This document shows, piece by piece, positions 1-5,866 of a stretch of 8,189 nt of DNA (its first letter is position 1; every line of letters starts with the position of its first letter). This DNA comes from an uncultured Eubacteriales bacterium (GTDB lineage Bacteria > Bacillota_A > Clostridia > Oscillospirales > Oscillospiraceae), in assembly GCA_949451265.1 (NCBI GenBank), contig CASTQR010000065.1:1-8189 (forward strand), given 5' to 3'. The notes beneath the pieces are model-generated. The model saw only the letters and a program-made list of their open reading frames with translations, was not told the origin of the DNA and ran no database searches. Made by a program: the position numbers and the translations under genes.

Positions 1-554
1 GGCGGCGGCGGGGCCCGGTGGTGGTGATTCTGGCGGCGGCCATCGGCCTGCTGCTGTGGGGCGGGCGGATGCTGCTGGACAACCGGACGCCGGATGTGCA
101 GATCGCCATCGTCCACGCCCAGCCCCTGCCCGACGGAGTGCGGGCGGCGCTGGAGCGCTCCCTGGCGGAGCTGGCGGGGGATCTGAACGGGGACGGCGCG
201 GTCGTCGCCCAGGTGAACGACTACACCGTGGTGTTCGACGGGTCCGCCACGGACTCGGACCTCCAGACCGCCGGCTCCACCCAGCTGGTGACGGATCTGG
301 CCCTGGGGGACAGCGCCCTCTTTGTGGTGGAGGACCCGGACGGCTTCCTGGCCTGGTACGCCGACAAGGTGGACGGGGGCGGGGCCGCGCTATGGGCGGA
401 CTGCCCCGCCCTGGCGGCGCTGGACGCGGGCACGTGGTCAGCGCTGGAGGACATGGACACCGACCGGACGGGGCAGGAGCTGCTGGCCCCCCTCACCGTG
501 CTGCCCGCCGGGGCGGCAGGGGAGGACGCGCTGGCGGCGCTGTTAGGACGGTAA
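1..554 (+). CDS. Membrane-anchored protein of unknown function, 5' end cut off by the window
   Basis: I do not recognise a named family. The frame is open to the left edge; a GTG at 18 is possible, but the codons before it encode Arg-rich sequence (RRRGP) that would sit naturally just inside a membrane helix, so the true start is probably upstream of the window. Counting from the GTG, residues 2-15 form one hydrophobic segment (VVILAAAIGLLLW), followed by about 155 mostly acidic, soluble residues that should lie outside the membrane. There is a DLNGDG stretch at 55-60 resembling a calcium-binding loop of the dockerin/EF-hand kind, but only one copy, so calcium binding is speculation. It ends with TAA and runs towards recQ, with a shared hairpin between. 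A single-pass anchor with an extracytoplasmic domain is well supported; the function is not. Confidence 0.7.
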   Translation, partial: RRRGPVVVILAAAIGLLLWGGRMLLDNRTPDVQIAIVHAQPLPDGVRAALERSLAELAGDLNGDGAVVAQVNDYTVVFDGSATDSDLQTAGSTQLVTDLALGDSALFVVEDPDGFLAWYADKVDGGGAALWADCPALAALDAGTWSALEDMDTDRTGQELLAPLTVLPAGAAGEDALAALLGR

Positions 555-565
555 AACCGGACATG

Positions 566-607
566 GCAAAGAGGCCGTCAAGCCCTGGGGCTTGACGGCC
601 TCTTTGC
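566..607. terminator. Bidirectional rho-independent terminator between convergent genes
   Basis: Positions 566-584 and 589-607 are perfect reverse complements (19 bp) around a CTGG loop. The outer part of the stem ends in TTTGC on either strand (AAA on one arm, TTT on the other), giving a short U run in both RNAs. It lies 11 nt after the stop of the + gene and 13 nt before the end of recQ on the - strand, so it can terminate both transcripts. The U run is short, but the stem is long and GC rich. Confidence 0.88.
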
Positions 608-620
608 GTGTTTGGGGACA

Positions 621-2468
621 CTACTCCTCCTGCTTGTCCCGCCACTGGGCGATGGCGTCCAGGAACTCCCTGCCGTACCGCTGGGCCTTCACCGTCCCCA
701 CGCCGGACACCTCCAGGAACTCGTCGGGGGTGGCGGGCTGGCGGGCGGCCATGTCCAGCAGGGAGGCGTTGGAGAACACCACGTAGGCGGGCACCCCTGC
801 GGAGGCCGCCAGCCTGGTGCGCAGGGCCCGAAGAATTTCCAGCAGCTCCGGGTCGGCATCTGCGGCGGGGAGGGGGGCGGGCTGGGCGGACGGGCGGCGC
901 TCCCGGCGGTCGGCCTTTTGGCCTACAAATGTCACCCGCTCGCCGTGGAACAGCACCCCCTTGGCCTGGGGGGCGGTGCGCAGGACGGGGTAGTCCGTGC
1001 CGTCCAGGAAGAGGTAGCCCTGCTCCACCAAAAAGTCGATCCAGGCCCGGATCTGGGTGCGATCCACGTCCTTCATAATGCCGTAGGTGGGCAGCTTGTC
1101 CAGGCCCAGCTGAAGGATCCGCTGTTCCTTACTCCCCCGGAGGAGCTGGATGATGGCCGCCACCCCCAGAGAGGAGCGGTACTGCCGCTCCACCCGCGTC
1201 ACGGCGGACAGGATCTTCTGGGCCTCCACCGTGATGTCCCGCCGCTCCAGCTCCCCGGTGCAGTTGGAGCACTTGCCGCAACTGTCTGGGGCGTCCTCCC
1301 CAAAGTACCGCAGCAGGTAGGCCCGCAGACAGCCGCTGGTCTTGCAGTAGCCCACCATCCGCTCCAGGCGGCGGAGGTCCCGGAGGCGGAGCCGTTCCCG
1401 GTCCTCCGGCTCCAGCGTCTCGTTTTCCTGGGCGTTGTTGATGAGGAATTTGGCGGTGCGCACGTCGTTTTCCCCGAACAGCAGTGCACAGTGGGCGTAG
1501 GCCCCGTCCCGGCCCGCCCGGCCCGCCTCCTGGTAGTAACTCTCCACGTCCTTGGGCATATTGTAGTGCACCACAAAGCCCACGTTGGACTTGTCGATGC
1601 CCATGCCGAAGGCGTTGGTGGCCACCATGACCCGGGCCCGGTCGTAGACAAAGTCCTCCTGGTTCTGCCGCCGCTCGCTGTCGGGCAGGCCCGCGTGGTA
1701 GCGGGTGGCGGACACACCGCCGGCAAGGAGGGCGGTACACACCGCCTCCACCGTCTTGCGGGTGGCGCAGTAGACGATGCCGCTCTGGCCGGGGCGCTCC
1801 GCGAGGAACCGCTTTAAGTAGCCCTCCTTGTCCCAGGGGCGGACGGTCTCAAAGAACAGGTTGGGCCGGTCGAAGCCGGTGGTGAGGGACAGGGGATCGT
1901 CCAGCAGCAGGAGCCGCCGGATGTCCTCCTTCACCTGGTCGGTGGCGGTGGCGGTGAAGGCCCCCACCACGGGGCGGCGGGGGAGCTGCTGTAAAAACTC
2001 CGGTATGCCCAGGTAGCTGGGCCGGAAGTCCTGCCCCCACTGGGAGACGCAGTGGGCCTCGTCCACCGCCACCAGGGGGATATCCGCCTCCCGGGCCAGG
2101 GAGAGGAAGGCGGGGGCGGTGAGGCGCTCCGGCGCCGCGTACAGCAGCTTGTAGTCCCCCCGGCGGGCCCGGCGGAGCACGTCCCGGTACTCCTCCTGGG
2201 AGAGGGTGGAGTTGAGGAAGGCGGCGGGTATGCCCGCCTGCCCCAGGGCCGCCACCTGATCCTTCATCAGCGCGATCAGCGGGGAGATCACCAGGGACAG
2301 CCCCGGCAGCAGCAGGGCGGGGAGCTGGTAGCACACCGACTTGCCCGCCCCGGTGGGCATGACGCCCAGCACGTCCCGGCCGGACAGGAGGGCGTCGATC
2401 AGGGCTTCCTGCCCGGGGCGGAACCGGCTGTGGCCAAAGTGCCGCTTCAGGGCCTCGTATTTGTCCAT
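621..2468 (-). CDS. recQ: ATP-dependent DNA helicase RecQ
   Basis: RecQ unwinds DNA 3'-to-5' using ATP and acts in recombinational repair and at stalled forks. The 615-residue protein has the full bacterial layout. Motif 0 is FRPGQ (about 16-20), Walker A is PTGAGKS (38-44), the DEAH box is 136-139, followed by the RecQ-specific aromatic loop (SQWGQDFRPSY, 142-152). Motif VI is QEAGRAGRDG (313-322). The zinc site is Cys380, 397, 400 and 403, the same numbers as in E. coli RecQ. A winged-helix region follows (about 410-515), then a charged Pro/Ala linker and a C-terminal HRDC domain (about 536-615). I chose the ATG at 2468 because AAGGGAGG lies 7 nt before it; an upstream TTG at 2486 would overlap that site. 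It follows the ArsR-AraC gene by 30 nt on the same strand, so readthrough is likely. No separate strong promoter was found. Confidence 0.97.
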   Translation of the reverse strand: MDKYEALKRHFGHSRFRPGQEALIDALLSGRDVLGVMPTGAGKSVCYQLPALLLPGLSLVISPLIALMKDQVAALGQAGIPAAFLNSTLSQEEYRDVLRRARRGDYKLLYAAPERLTAPAFLSLAREADIPLVAVDEAHCVSQWGQDFRPSYLGIPEFLQQLPRRPVVGAFTATATDQVKEDIRRLLLLDDPLSLTTGFDRPNLFFETVRPWDKEGYLKRFLAERPGQSGIVYCATRKTVEAVCTALLAGGVSATRYHAGLPDSERRQNQEDFVYDRARVMVATNAFGMGIDKSNVGFVVHYNMPKDVESYYQEAGRAGRDGAYAHCALLFGENDVRTAKFLINNAQENETLEPEDRERLRLRDLRRLERMVGYCKTSGCLRAYLLRYFGEDAPDSCGKCSNCTGELERRDITVEAQKILSAVTRVERQYRSSLGVAAIIQLLRGSKEQRILQLGLDKLPTYGIMKDVDRTQIRAWIDFLVEQGYLFLDGTDYPVLRTAPQAKGVLFHGERVTFVGQKADRRERRPSAQPAPLPAADADPELLEILRALRTRLAASAGVPAYVVFSNASLLDMAARQPATPDEFLEVSGVGTVKAQRYGREFLDAIAQWRDKQEE

Positions 2469-2475
2469 GGGATCG

Positions 2476-2483
2476 CCTCCCTT
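2476..2483 (-). promoter_or_regulatory. Ribosome binding site of recQ
   Basis: AAGGGAGG on the minus strand, 7 nt before the ATG at 2468. It decides the start: the frame also opens at a TTG at 2486, but that codon immediately abuts this site and has no good site of its own. Confidence 0.85.
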
Positions 2484-2498
2484 CAACGGGGTTCTTTT

Positions 2499-3248
2499 TT
2501 ATAGTGTAGCACAATCCGCCGGGCCGGGCAAGGGGCCCTGCTTCCGGTACTCCCGGGGCAGGAGGCCGAAGGTCTCCTTAAAGGCGGCGGTAAAGCGGCT
2601 GGGGCTGTCGTAGCCCACGGCCTGGGCGATGTCCGCCACGCTGCGTTCCGTCTCCCGGAGGAGCCTGGCGGCCTGCTCCATGCGGTGGCCCTTGATGTGG
2701 GCCGCCAGGGACGCGCCGTAGACCGCCTTGAACGCCGCTTTCAGCGTGGTGGGGTTGATGTGGTACTGCCGGGACAGGGCCTCGATGGTGATCCGCCGGT
2801 CCATGTGCCGGAGGAGCTGGTCGTGGACGTCCCGGACGATGTCCAGCAGCTCCGGCGGGGCGTCCCCGGCATCGCCGCCGCAGTCCTCCGGGCAGGTGAT
2901 CTCCATGATCCGCTCCATCATCTGGTGGAGCAGGCGGCTGCGCTCCGTGTCAGCCGCCCGGTAGTAGACCTCCTTGCCCACCCGGCGGCTGACAATGAGG
3001 CCGCTGGTTTTCAGCGCCCGGAGGTGGTGGGACAGGGCGGGGCTGGACATATTCATCAGGGCGGACAGGTTGACCACGCACTCCTCGCAGTGGCACAGCA
3101 GCCAGAACAGGCGCAGGCGGGTGGGGTCGTCCAGCTGCTTGAACAGGTCGGCCACCGTCTGGAAGTGTTCGACGCAGTTGAGCTGCCTTTGCAGCAGGAG
3201 GGTGTCCCTCCCCTCGCCGTGGCGGTGGGGCAGGCTGAGCTCGTCCAT
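2499..3248 (-). CDS. ArsR/SmtB-AraC fusion metal-responsive transcriptional regulator
   Basis: This 249-residue regulator combines two DNA-binding modules. Residues about 28-117 are an ArsR/SmtB winged helix: LFKQLDDPTRLRLFWLL, then recognition helix SSPALSHHLRALKTSGLI (68-85), then wing VSRRVGKEVYY (86-96). Residues about 148-238 are a full AraC-type double helix-turn-helix, with the hallmark second helix pair ERSVADIAQAVGYDSPSRFTAAFK and the ending FGLLPREYR. The metal site is probably thiolate based: Cys52, Cys54 and Cys57 lie around the helix that carries the ELCVC-type site in ArsR/CadC, with Cys25, Cys119 and Cys123 as further candidates. No DxH-type helix-5 zinc site is evident. The ATG at 3248 has AAAGGAGA 7-8 nt upstream; an earlier ATG at 3299 has none. 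It is divergent from an HMA protein and a metal ATPase, which it most likely represses together with itself. The metal and the role of the AraC half are inferred. Confidence 0.92.
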   Translation of the reverse strand: MDELSLPHRHGEGRDTLLLQRQLNCVEHFQTVADLFKQLDDPTRLRLFWLLCHCEECVVNLSALMNMSSPALSHHLRALKTSGLIVSRRVGKEVYYRAADTERSRLLHQMMERIMEITCPEDCGGDAGDAPPELLDIVRDVHDQLLRHMDRRITIEALSRQYHINPTTLKAAFKAVYGASLAAHIKGHRMEQAARLLRETERSVADIAQAVGYDSPSRFTAAFKETFGLLPREYRKQGPLPGPADCATL

Positions 3249-3255
3249 GGTTCCG

Positions 3256-3263
3256 TCTCCTTT
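3256..3263 (-). promoter_or_regulatory. Ribosome binding site of the ArsR-AraC regulator
   Basis: AAAGGAGA on the minus strand, 7 nt before the ATG at 3248. It favours this start over the in-frame ATG at 3299, which would add 17 residues with no family resemblance and lacks a recognisable site. Confidence 0.85.
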
Positions 3264-3323
3264 CGCGGGTTCGCCCAAATGGAAATTTGTTTCGCCCATT
3301 CGGCAGGGAATGGGCCGGGGGCC

Positions 3324-3352
3324 TTGACCGCCGCCCCTGACGGCATTATACT
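3324..3352 (+). promoter_or_regulatory. Promoter of the metal export operon
   Basis: TTGACC (3324-3329) and TATACT (3347-3352) are separated by exactly 17 nt, a good sigma-A type match. Transcription would begin near 3359, just where the inverted repeat at 3360-3387 starts, so a protein bound there would block initiation or early elongation. The leader before the HMA gene would be about 59 nt. Confidence 0.75.
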
Positions 3353-3373
3353 ATGGCCATGATGATTAAACAA
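3345..3373 (-). promoter_or_regulatory. Promoter of the ArsR-AraC gene, overlapping the divergent promoter
   Basis: Read on the minus strand, TTGTTT (3373-3368) and a perfect TATAAT (3350-3345) are 17 nt apart. The -35 box is only a partial match. Transcription would begin near 3338, leaving a leader of about 90 nt. The -10 box shares four bases with the -10 box of the opposite promoter, and its -35 box lies inside the proposed operator. Confidence 0.65.
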
Positions 3374-3387
3374 GTACTTAATTATCA
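3360..3387. promoter_or_regulatory. Probable ArsR-type operator (28-bp inverted repeat)
   Basis: TGATGATTAA (3360-3369) and TTAATTATCA (3378-3387) are inverted repeats with nine of ten positions paired and an 8-nt spacer. An AT-rich dyad of this size is typical of ArsR/SmtB operators and stands out in high-GC DNA. It overlaps the start of the + transcript and the -35 box of the - promoter, so one bound dimer could repress both. Binding by the neighbouring regulator is inferred. A smaller palindrome, AAGTACTT (3372-3379), overlaps the spacer. Confidence 0.7.
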
Positions 3388-3403
3388 AACCAAACAAATT
3401 CAT

Positions 3404-3409
3404 GGAGGG
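3404..3409 (+). promoter_or_regulatory. Ribosome binding site of the HMA protein gene
   Basis: GGAGGG ends 8 nt before the ATG at 3418, and fixes the start of this very short gene. Confidence 0.8.
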
Positions 3410-3417
3410 ACGCTGCT

Positions 3418-3636
3418 ATGAAGAAAACCTATAAGATCGAAGTGGACTGCGCCAACTGCGCCAACAAGATGGAGGAGGCCGCCCAAAAGACCGCCGGGGT
3501 GCGGGGGGCCACCGTCAATTTCATGACCCAGAAGATGGTGGTGGAGTTCGACGAGGGGCAGGAGCCCAAGGCCGTCATGCAGCAAGTGCTGGCCGCCTGC
3601 AAAAAGGTGGAGCCGGACTGCGAGATCTTCCTGTGA
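3418..3636 (+). CDS. Stand-alone heavy-metal-associated (HMA) domain protein
   Basis: The 72-residue protein is essentially one HMA (ferredoxin-like beta-alpha-beta-beta-alpha-beta) domain. The metal-binding loop is VDCANCANKM, with Cys11 and Cys14. The Asp before the first Cys matches the DCxxC form found in Zn/Cd/Pb ATPase domains, rather than the TCxxC form usual in copper chaperones, so a divalent soft metal is more likely than copper. Two further Cys (61 and 68) lie near the C-terminus. It is the first gene after the metal-responsive promoter and lies 84 nt before the ATPase, which has no HMA domain of its own. The natural reading is that this is the detached N-terminal domain of the pump, acting as a cytoplasmic metal chaperone or buffer. 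It could instead be only a metal-buffering protein. Confidence 0.93.
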   Translation: MKKTYKIEVDCANCANKMEEAAQKTAGVRGATVNFMTQKMVVEFDEGQEPKAVMQQVLAACKKVEPDCEIFL

Positions 3637-3643
3637 GCCAACG

Positions 3644-3680
3644 CCCCCTTGGGGCCCGTCCCGGGCTTCAAGGGGGATTT
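3644..3680 (+). terminator. Hairpin between HMA and ATPase genes: attenuator, partial terminator or processing site
   Basis: CCCCCTTG (3644-3651) pairs perfectly with CAAGGGGG (3669-3676); inside it GCCCG (3654-3658) can pair with CGGGC (3662-3666). ATTTT follows directly, a short U run. The position in the 84-nt gap of an otherwise tight two-gene operon suggests partial termination or RNA stabilisation, giving more HMA protein than pump. The U run is weak, so full termination is unlikely. Confidence 0.5.
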
Positions 3681-3706
3681 TCCCCGGCGGACGGGGTAAT
3701 TTGTGG

Positions 3707-3713
3707 AAAGGAG
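3707..3713 (+). promoter_or_regulatory. Ribosome binding site of the metal ATPase
   Basis: AAAGGAG, 7 nt before the ATG at 3721. It rules against the in-frame GTG at 3703, which lies before the site, and supports 3721 over the ATG at 3814, which has no such site. Confidence 0.85.
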
Positions 3714-3720
3714 CTTCCCT

Positions 3721-5739
3721 ATGCAGGAGCTTATCATCAACGGGCTGCTGGCCCTGGTGGTGCTGATGGCGGCGGTTCTGCGGTTTGCCGTCGGCGCCCG
3801 CCCGGACAGCGGCATGACCAAAAAACAGAAAACCATGCTGGTGCGGATTCTCGCCGCCTCCGCCCTGCTGCTGGGCCTCCAGCTGCTGCCGGCGGCGGTG
3901 TTCGAGGGGCTGGACGGGGCGCTGTTCCCCGGTGCGGGGCGGTGGGCCCGGTTCGCCCTGTACCTGGTGGACTATTTCCTCATCGGCTATGACATTCTCC
4001 GCAAGGCGGTGAAGGGGATCCTCAACCGGCAGGTGTTCGACGAGAACTTCCTCATGGCGGTGGCCACCGTGGGGGCCATGGCCCTGGCCATTTACGAGAA
4101 CGGCGACTACCTGGAGGCCATCGCCGTCATGCTGTTCTACCAGATCGGCGAGTGGTTCCAGAGCTACGCCGTGGGCAAAAGCCGCCGGAACATCAGCGAG
4201 CTGATGGACATCCGCCCCGACTACGCCAACGTGGAGCGGGACGGGAAGCTGGAGCAGGTAGACCCGGACGAGGTGGAGATCGGCAGTATCATCATCGTCC
4301 AGCCGGGGGAGAAGGTGCCCATCGACGGGATCATCGTGGAGGGGGCGTCCAGCCTGAACACCAGCGCCCTCACCGGGGAGAGCCTGCCCCGGGAGGCCAA
4401 AACCGGGGACGAGGTCATCAGCGGCTGCGTCAATATGACCGGCGTGCTGAAGATCCGGACCACCCGGGAGTTCGGGGAGTCCACCGTGTCCAAGATCCTG
4501 GATCTGGTGGAGAACGCCAGCTCCCGCAAGTCCAGGTCGGAGGACTTTATCTCCAAGTTCGCCCGGATCTACACCCCCGCCGTCTGCTACAGCGCCCTGG
4601 CCCTGGCGGTGGCGCCGCCCCTGGTGCGTATGCTGGCGCTGGGCGTGTCCCCGGACTGGGGCACCTGGATCTACCGGGCCCTCACCTTCCTGGTGATCAG
4701 CTGCCCCTGCGCCCTGGTGATCAGCATACCCCTGAGCTTCTTCGCCGGCATCGGCGGGGCCAGCCGGGAGGGGGTGCTGGTGAAGGGCTCCAACTATCTG
4801 GAGATCCTGTCCCAGGTGAAAACCGTGGTGTTCGACAAGACGGGCACCCTCACCCAGGGCGTGTTTGAGGTGAACGGCATCCACCACAGCGCCATCCCGG
4901 AGGAGAAGCTCCTGGAGTATGCCGCCCTGGCGGAGAGCGCCTCCTCCCACCCCATCAGCAAGAGCTTGCAGCGGGCCTGCGGGAAGGAGCTGGACCGGAA
5001 CCGGGTGACGGATATCCAGGAGATCAGCGGCAACGGCGTCACCGCCAAAGTGGACGGCGTGGAGGTGGCGGCGGGGAACGACAAGCTGATGAAGCGGCTG
5101 GGCATCACCCCCGTGGACTGCCACGACACGGGAACCATCATCCATATGGCCGTCAACGGGGCCTACGCGGGGCACATCGTCATCTCCGACGTGGTGAAGC
5201 CCCACGCCAAGGAGGCCATCTCCGCCCTGAGGCGGGCGGGGGTGGCCCGGACGGTGATGCTCACCGGGGACGGGGAGAAGGTGGCCCGGCAGGTGGCGGC
5301 GGAGCTGGGCGTCAACCAGGTGCGGGCGGAGCTGCTGCCGGCGGACAAGGTGGCCCAGGTGGAGGAGCTGCTGGAACAGAACTCCGGCAAGGCGAAGCTG
5401 GCCTTCGTGGGGGACGGCATCAACGACGCGCCGGTGCTGTCCCGGGCGGACATCGGCGTGGCCATGGGGGCCATGGGCTCGGACGCGGCCATTGAGGCGG
5501 CGGACATCGTCCTCATGGACGACGACCCCATGAAGATCGCCAAGGCCATCAGGATCTCCCGGAAGTGCCTGGGGATCGTGTACCAGAACATCGTCATGGC
5601 GTTAGGGGTGAAGGCCGCCTGCCTGGTGCTTGGGGCGGCGGGCATCGCCAATATGTACCTGGCGATTTTCGCGGATGTGGGCGTGATGATCCTGGCGGTG
5701 CTGAACGCCATCCGGTGTCTGTTTGTGAGGAAGCTGTGA
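3721..5739 (+). CDS. cadA: P1B-2-type heavy metal (Zn/Cd/Pb) exporting ATPase
   Basis: This 672-residue pump uses ATP to move divalent soft metal ions out of the cytoplasm. Visible motifs are the actuator TGES (218-221), the membrane metal site CPC (328-330), phosphorylation site DKTGT (372-376, Asp372 phosphorylated), the SSHP nucleotide-binding motif (408-411), TGDGEK (515-520) and GDGIND (564-569). Lys631 and Asp652 (in DVG), 21 residues apart in the last two helices, match the Lys693/Asp714 pair of E. coli ZntA and mark the P1B-2 class rather than the copper class. It has no N-terminal CxxC domain; that function seems to be carried by the preceding HMA gene. Residues about 4-23 form an extra hydrophobic segment ahead of the usual eight helices. 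It belongs to the operon driven by the divergent promoter and probably controlled by the ArsR-AraC protein. Which of Zn, Cd or Pb it serves cannot be told. Confidence 0.96.
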   Translation: MQELIINGLLALVVLMAAVLRFAVGARPDSGMTKKQKTMLVRILAASALLLGLQLLPAAVFEGLDGALFPGAGRWARFALYLVDYFLIGYDILRKAVKGILNRQVFDENFLMAVATVGAMALAIYENGDYLEAIAVMLFYQIGEWFQSYAVGKSRRNISELMDIRPDYANVERDGKLEQVDPDEVEIGSIIIVQPGEKVPIDGIIVEGASSLNTSALTGESLPREAKTGDEVISGCVNMTGVLKIRTTREFGESTVSKILDLVENASSRKSRSEDFISKFARIYTPAVCYSALALAVAPPLVRMLALGVSPDWGTWIYRALTFLVISCPCALVISIPLSFFAGIGGASREGVLVKGSNYLEILSQVKTVVFDKTGTLTQGVFEVNGIHHSAIPEEKLLEYAALAESASSHPISKSLQRACGKELDRNRVTDIQEISGNGVTAKVDGVEVAAGNDKLMKRLGITPVDCHDTGTIIHMAVNGAYAGHIVISDVVKPHAKEAISALRRAGVARTVMLTGDGEKVARQVAAELGVNQVRAELLPADKVAQVEELLEQNSGKAKLAFVGDGINDAPVLSRADIGVAMGAMGSDAAIEAADIVLMDDDPMKIAKAIRISRKCLGIVYQNIVMALGVKAACLVLGAAGIANMYLAIFADVGVMILAVLNAIRCLFVRKL

Positions 5740-5761
5740 GGGGGTAAGCCCTATATGCTTG

Positions 5762-5796
5762 ACCGCCGCCTGGGGCTGGGCCCTGGGCGGCGGTTT
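5762..5796 (+). terminator. Probable terminator of the metal export operon
   Basis: ACCGCCGCC (5762-5770) pairs perfectly with GGCGGCGGT (5786-5794), and two more T follow, giving TTT at the end of the stem. It starts 23 nt after the ATPase stop codon. The U run is short, so efficiency is uncertain. Confidence 0.6.
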
Positions 5797-5852
5797 CACC
5801 AATCGCCGCTTGAAGCTGGGAATTGGCAGGGAAATCAGGAGCATTCCGGTTT

Positions 5853-5859
5853 GGAGGGA
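5853..5859 (+). promoter_or_regulatory. Ribosome binding site of the methyltransferase
   Basis: GGAGGGA, 7 nt before the ATG at 5867. It sets the start: the frame is open back to an ATG at 5759, but that extension would translate the terminator hairpin and shows no membrane or family features. I see no convincing promoter between 5797 and 5852. Confidence 0.8.
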
Positions 5860-5866
5860 GAACAAT

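Noticed and set aside
612..1817. A 401-codon open frame on the plus strand opposite recQ
   Set aside because: It lies antisense to recQ, which has all helicase motifs. Its composition (Gly, Val, His, Pro rich) is that of a shadow frame in high-GC DNA.
3400..5205. A 601-codon open frame on the minus strand across the HMA gene and the ATPase
   Set aside because: It is antisense to two genes with full family motifs. Its protein is rich in His, Gly, Asp and Gln repeats typical of reversed GC-rich coding DNA, and it has no family resemblance.
5797..5852. A promoter for the methyltransferase (TTGAAG at 5810 or TTGGCA at 5823)
   Set aside because: Neither has an acceptable -10 box at 16-18 nt.
5759..5866. 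A 36-residue N-terminal extension of the methyltransferase from an ATG at 5759
   Set aside because: It would translate the probable terminator hairpin, has no ribosome binding site, and shows no membrane or family sequence; the ATG at 5867 has a strong site.
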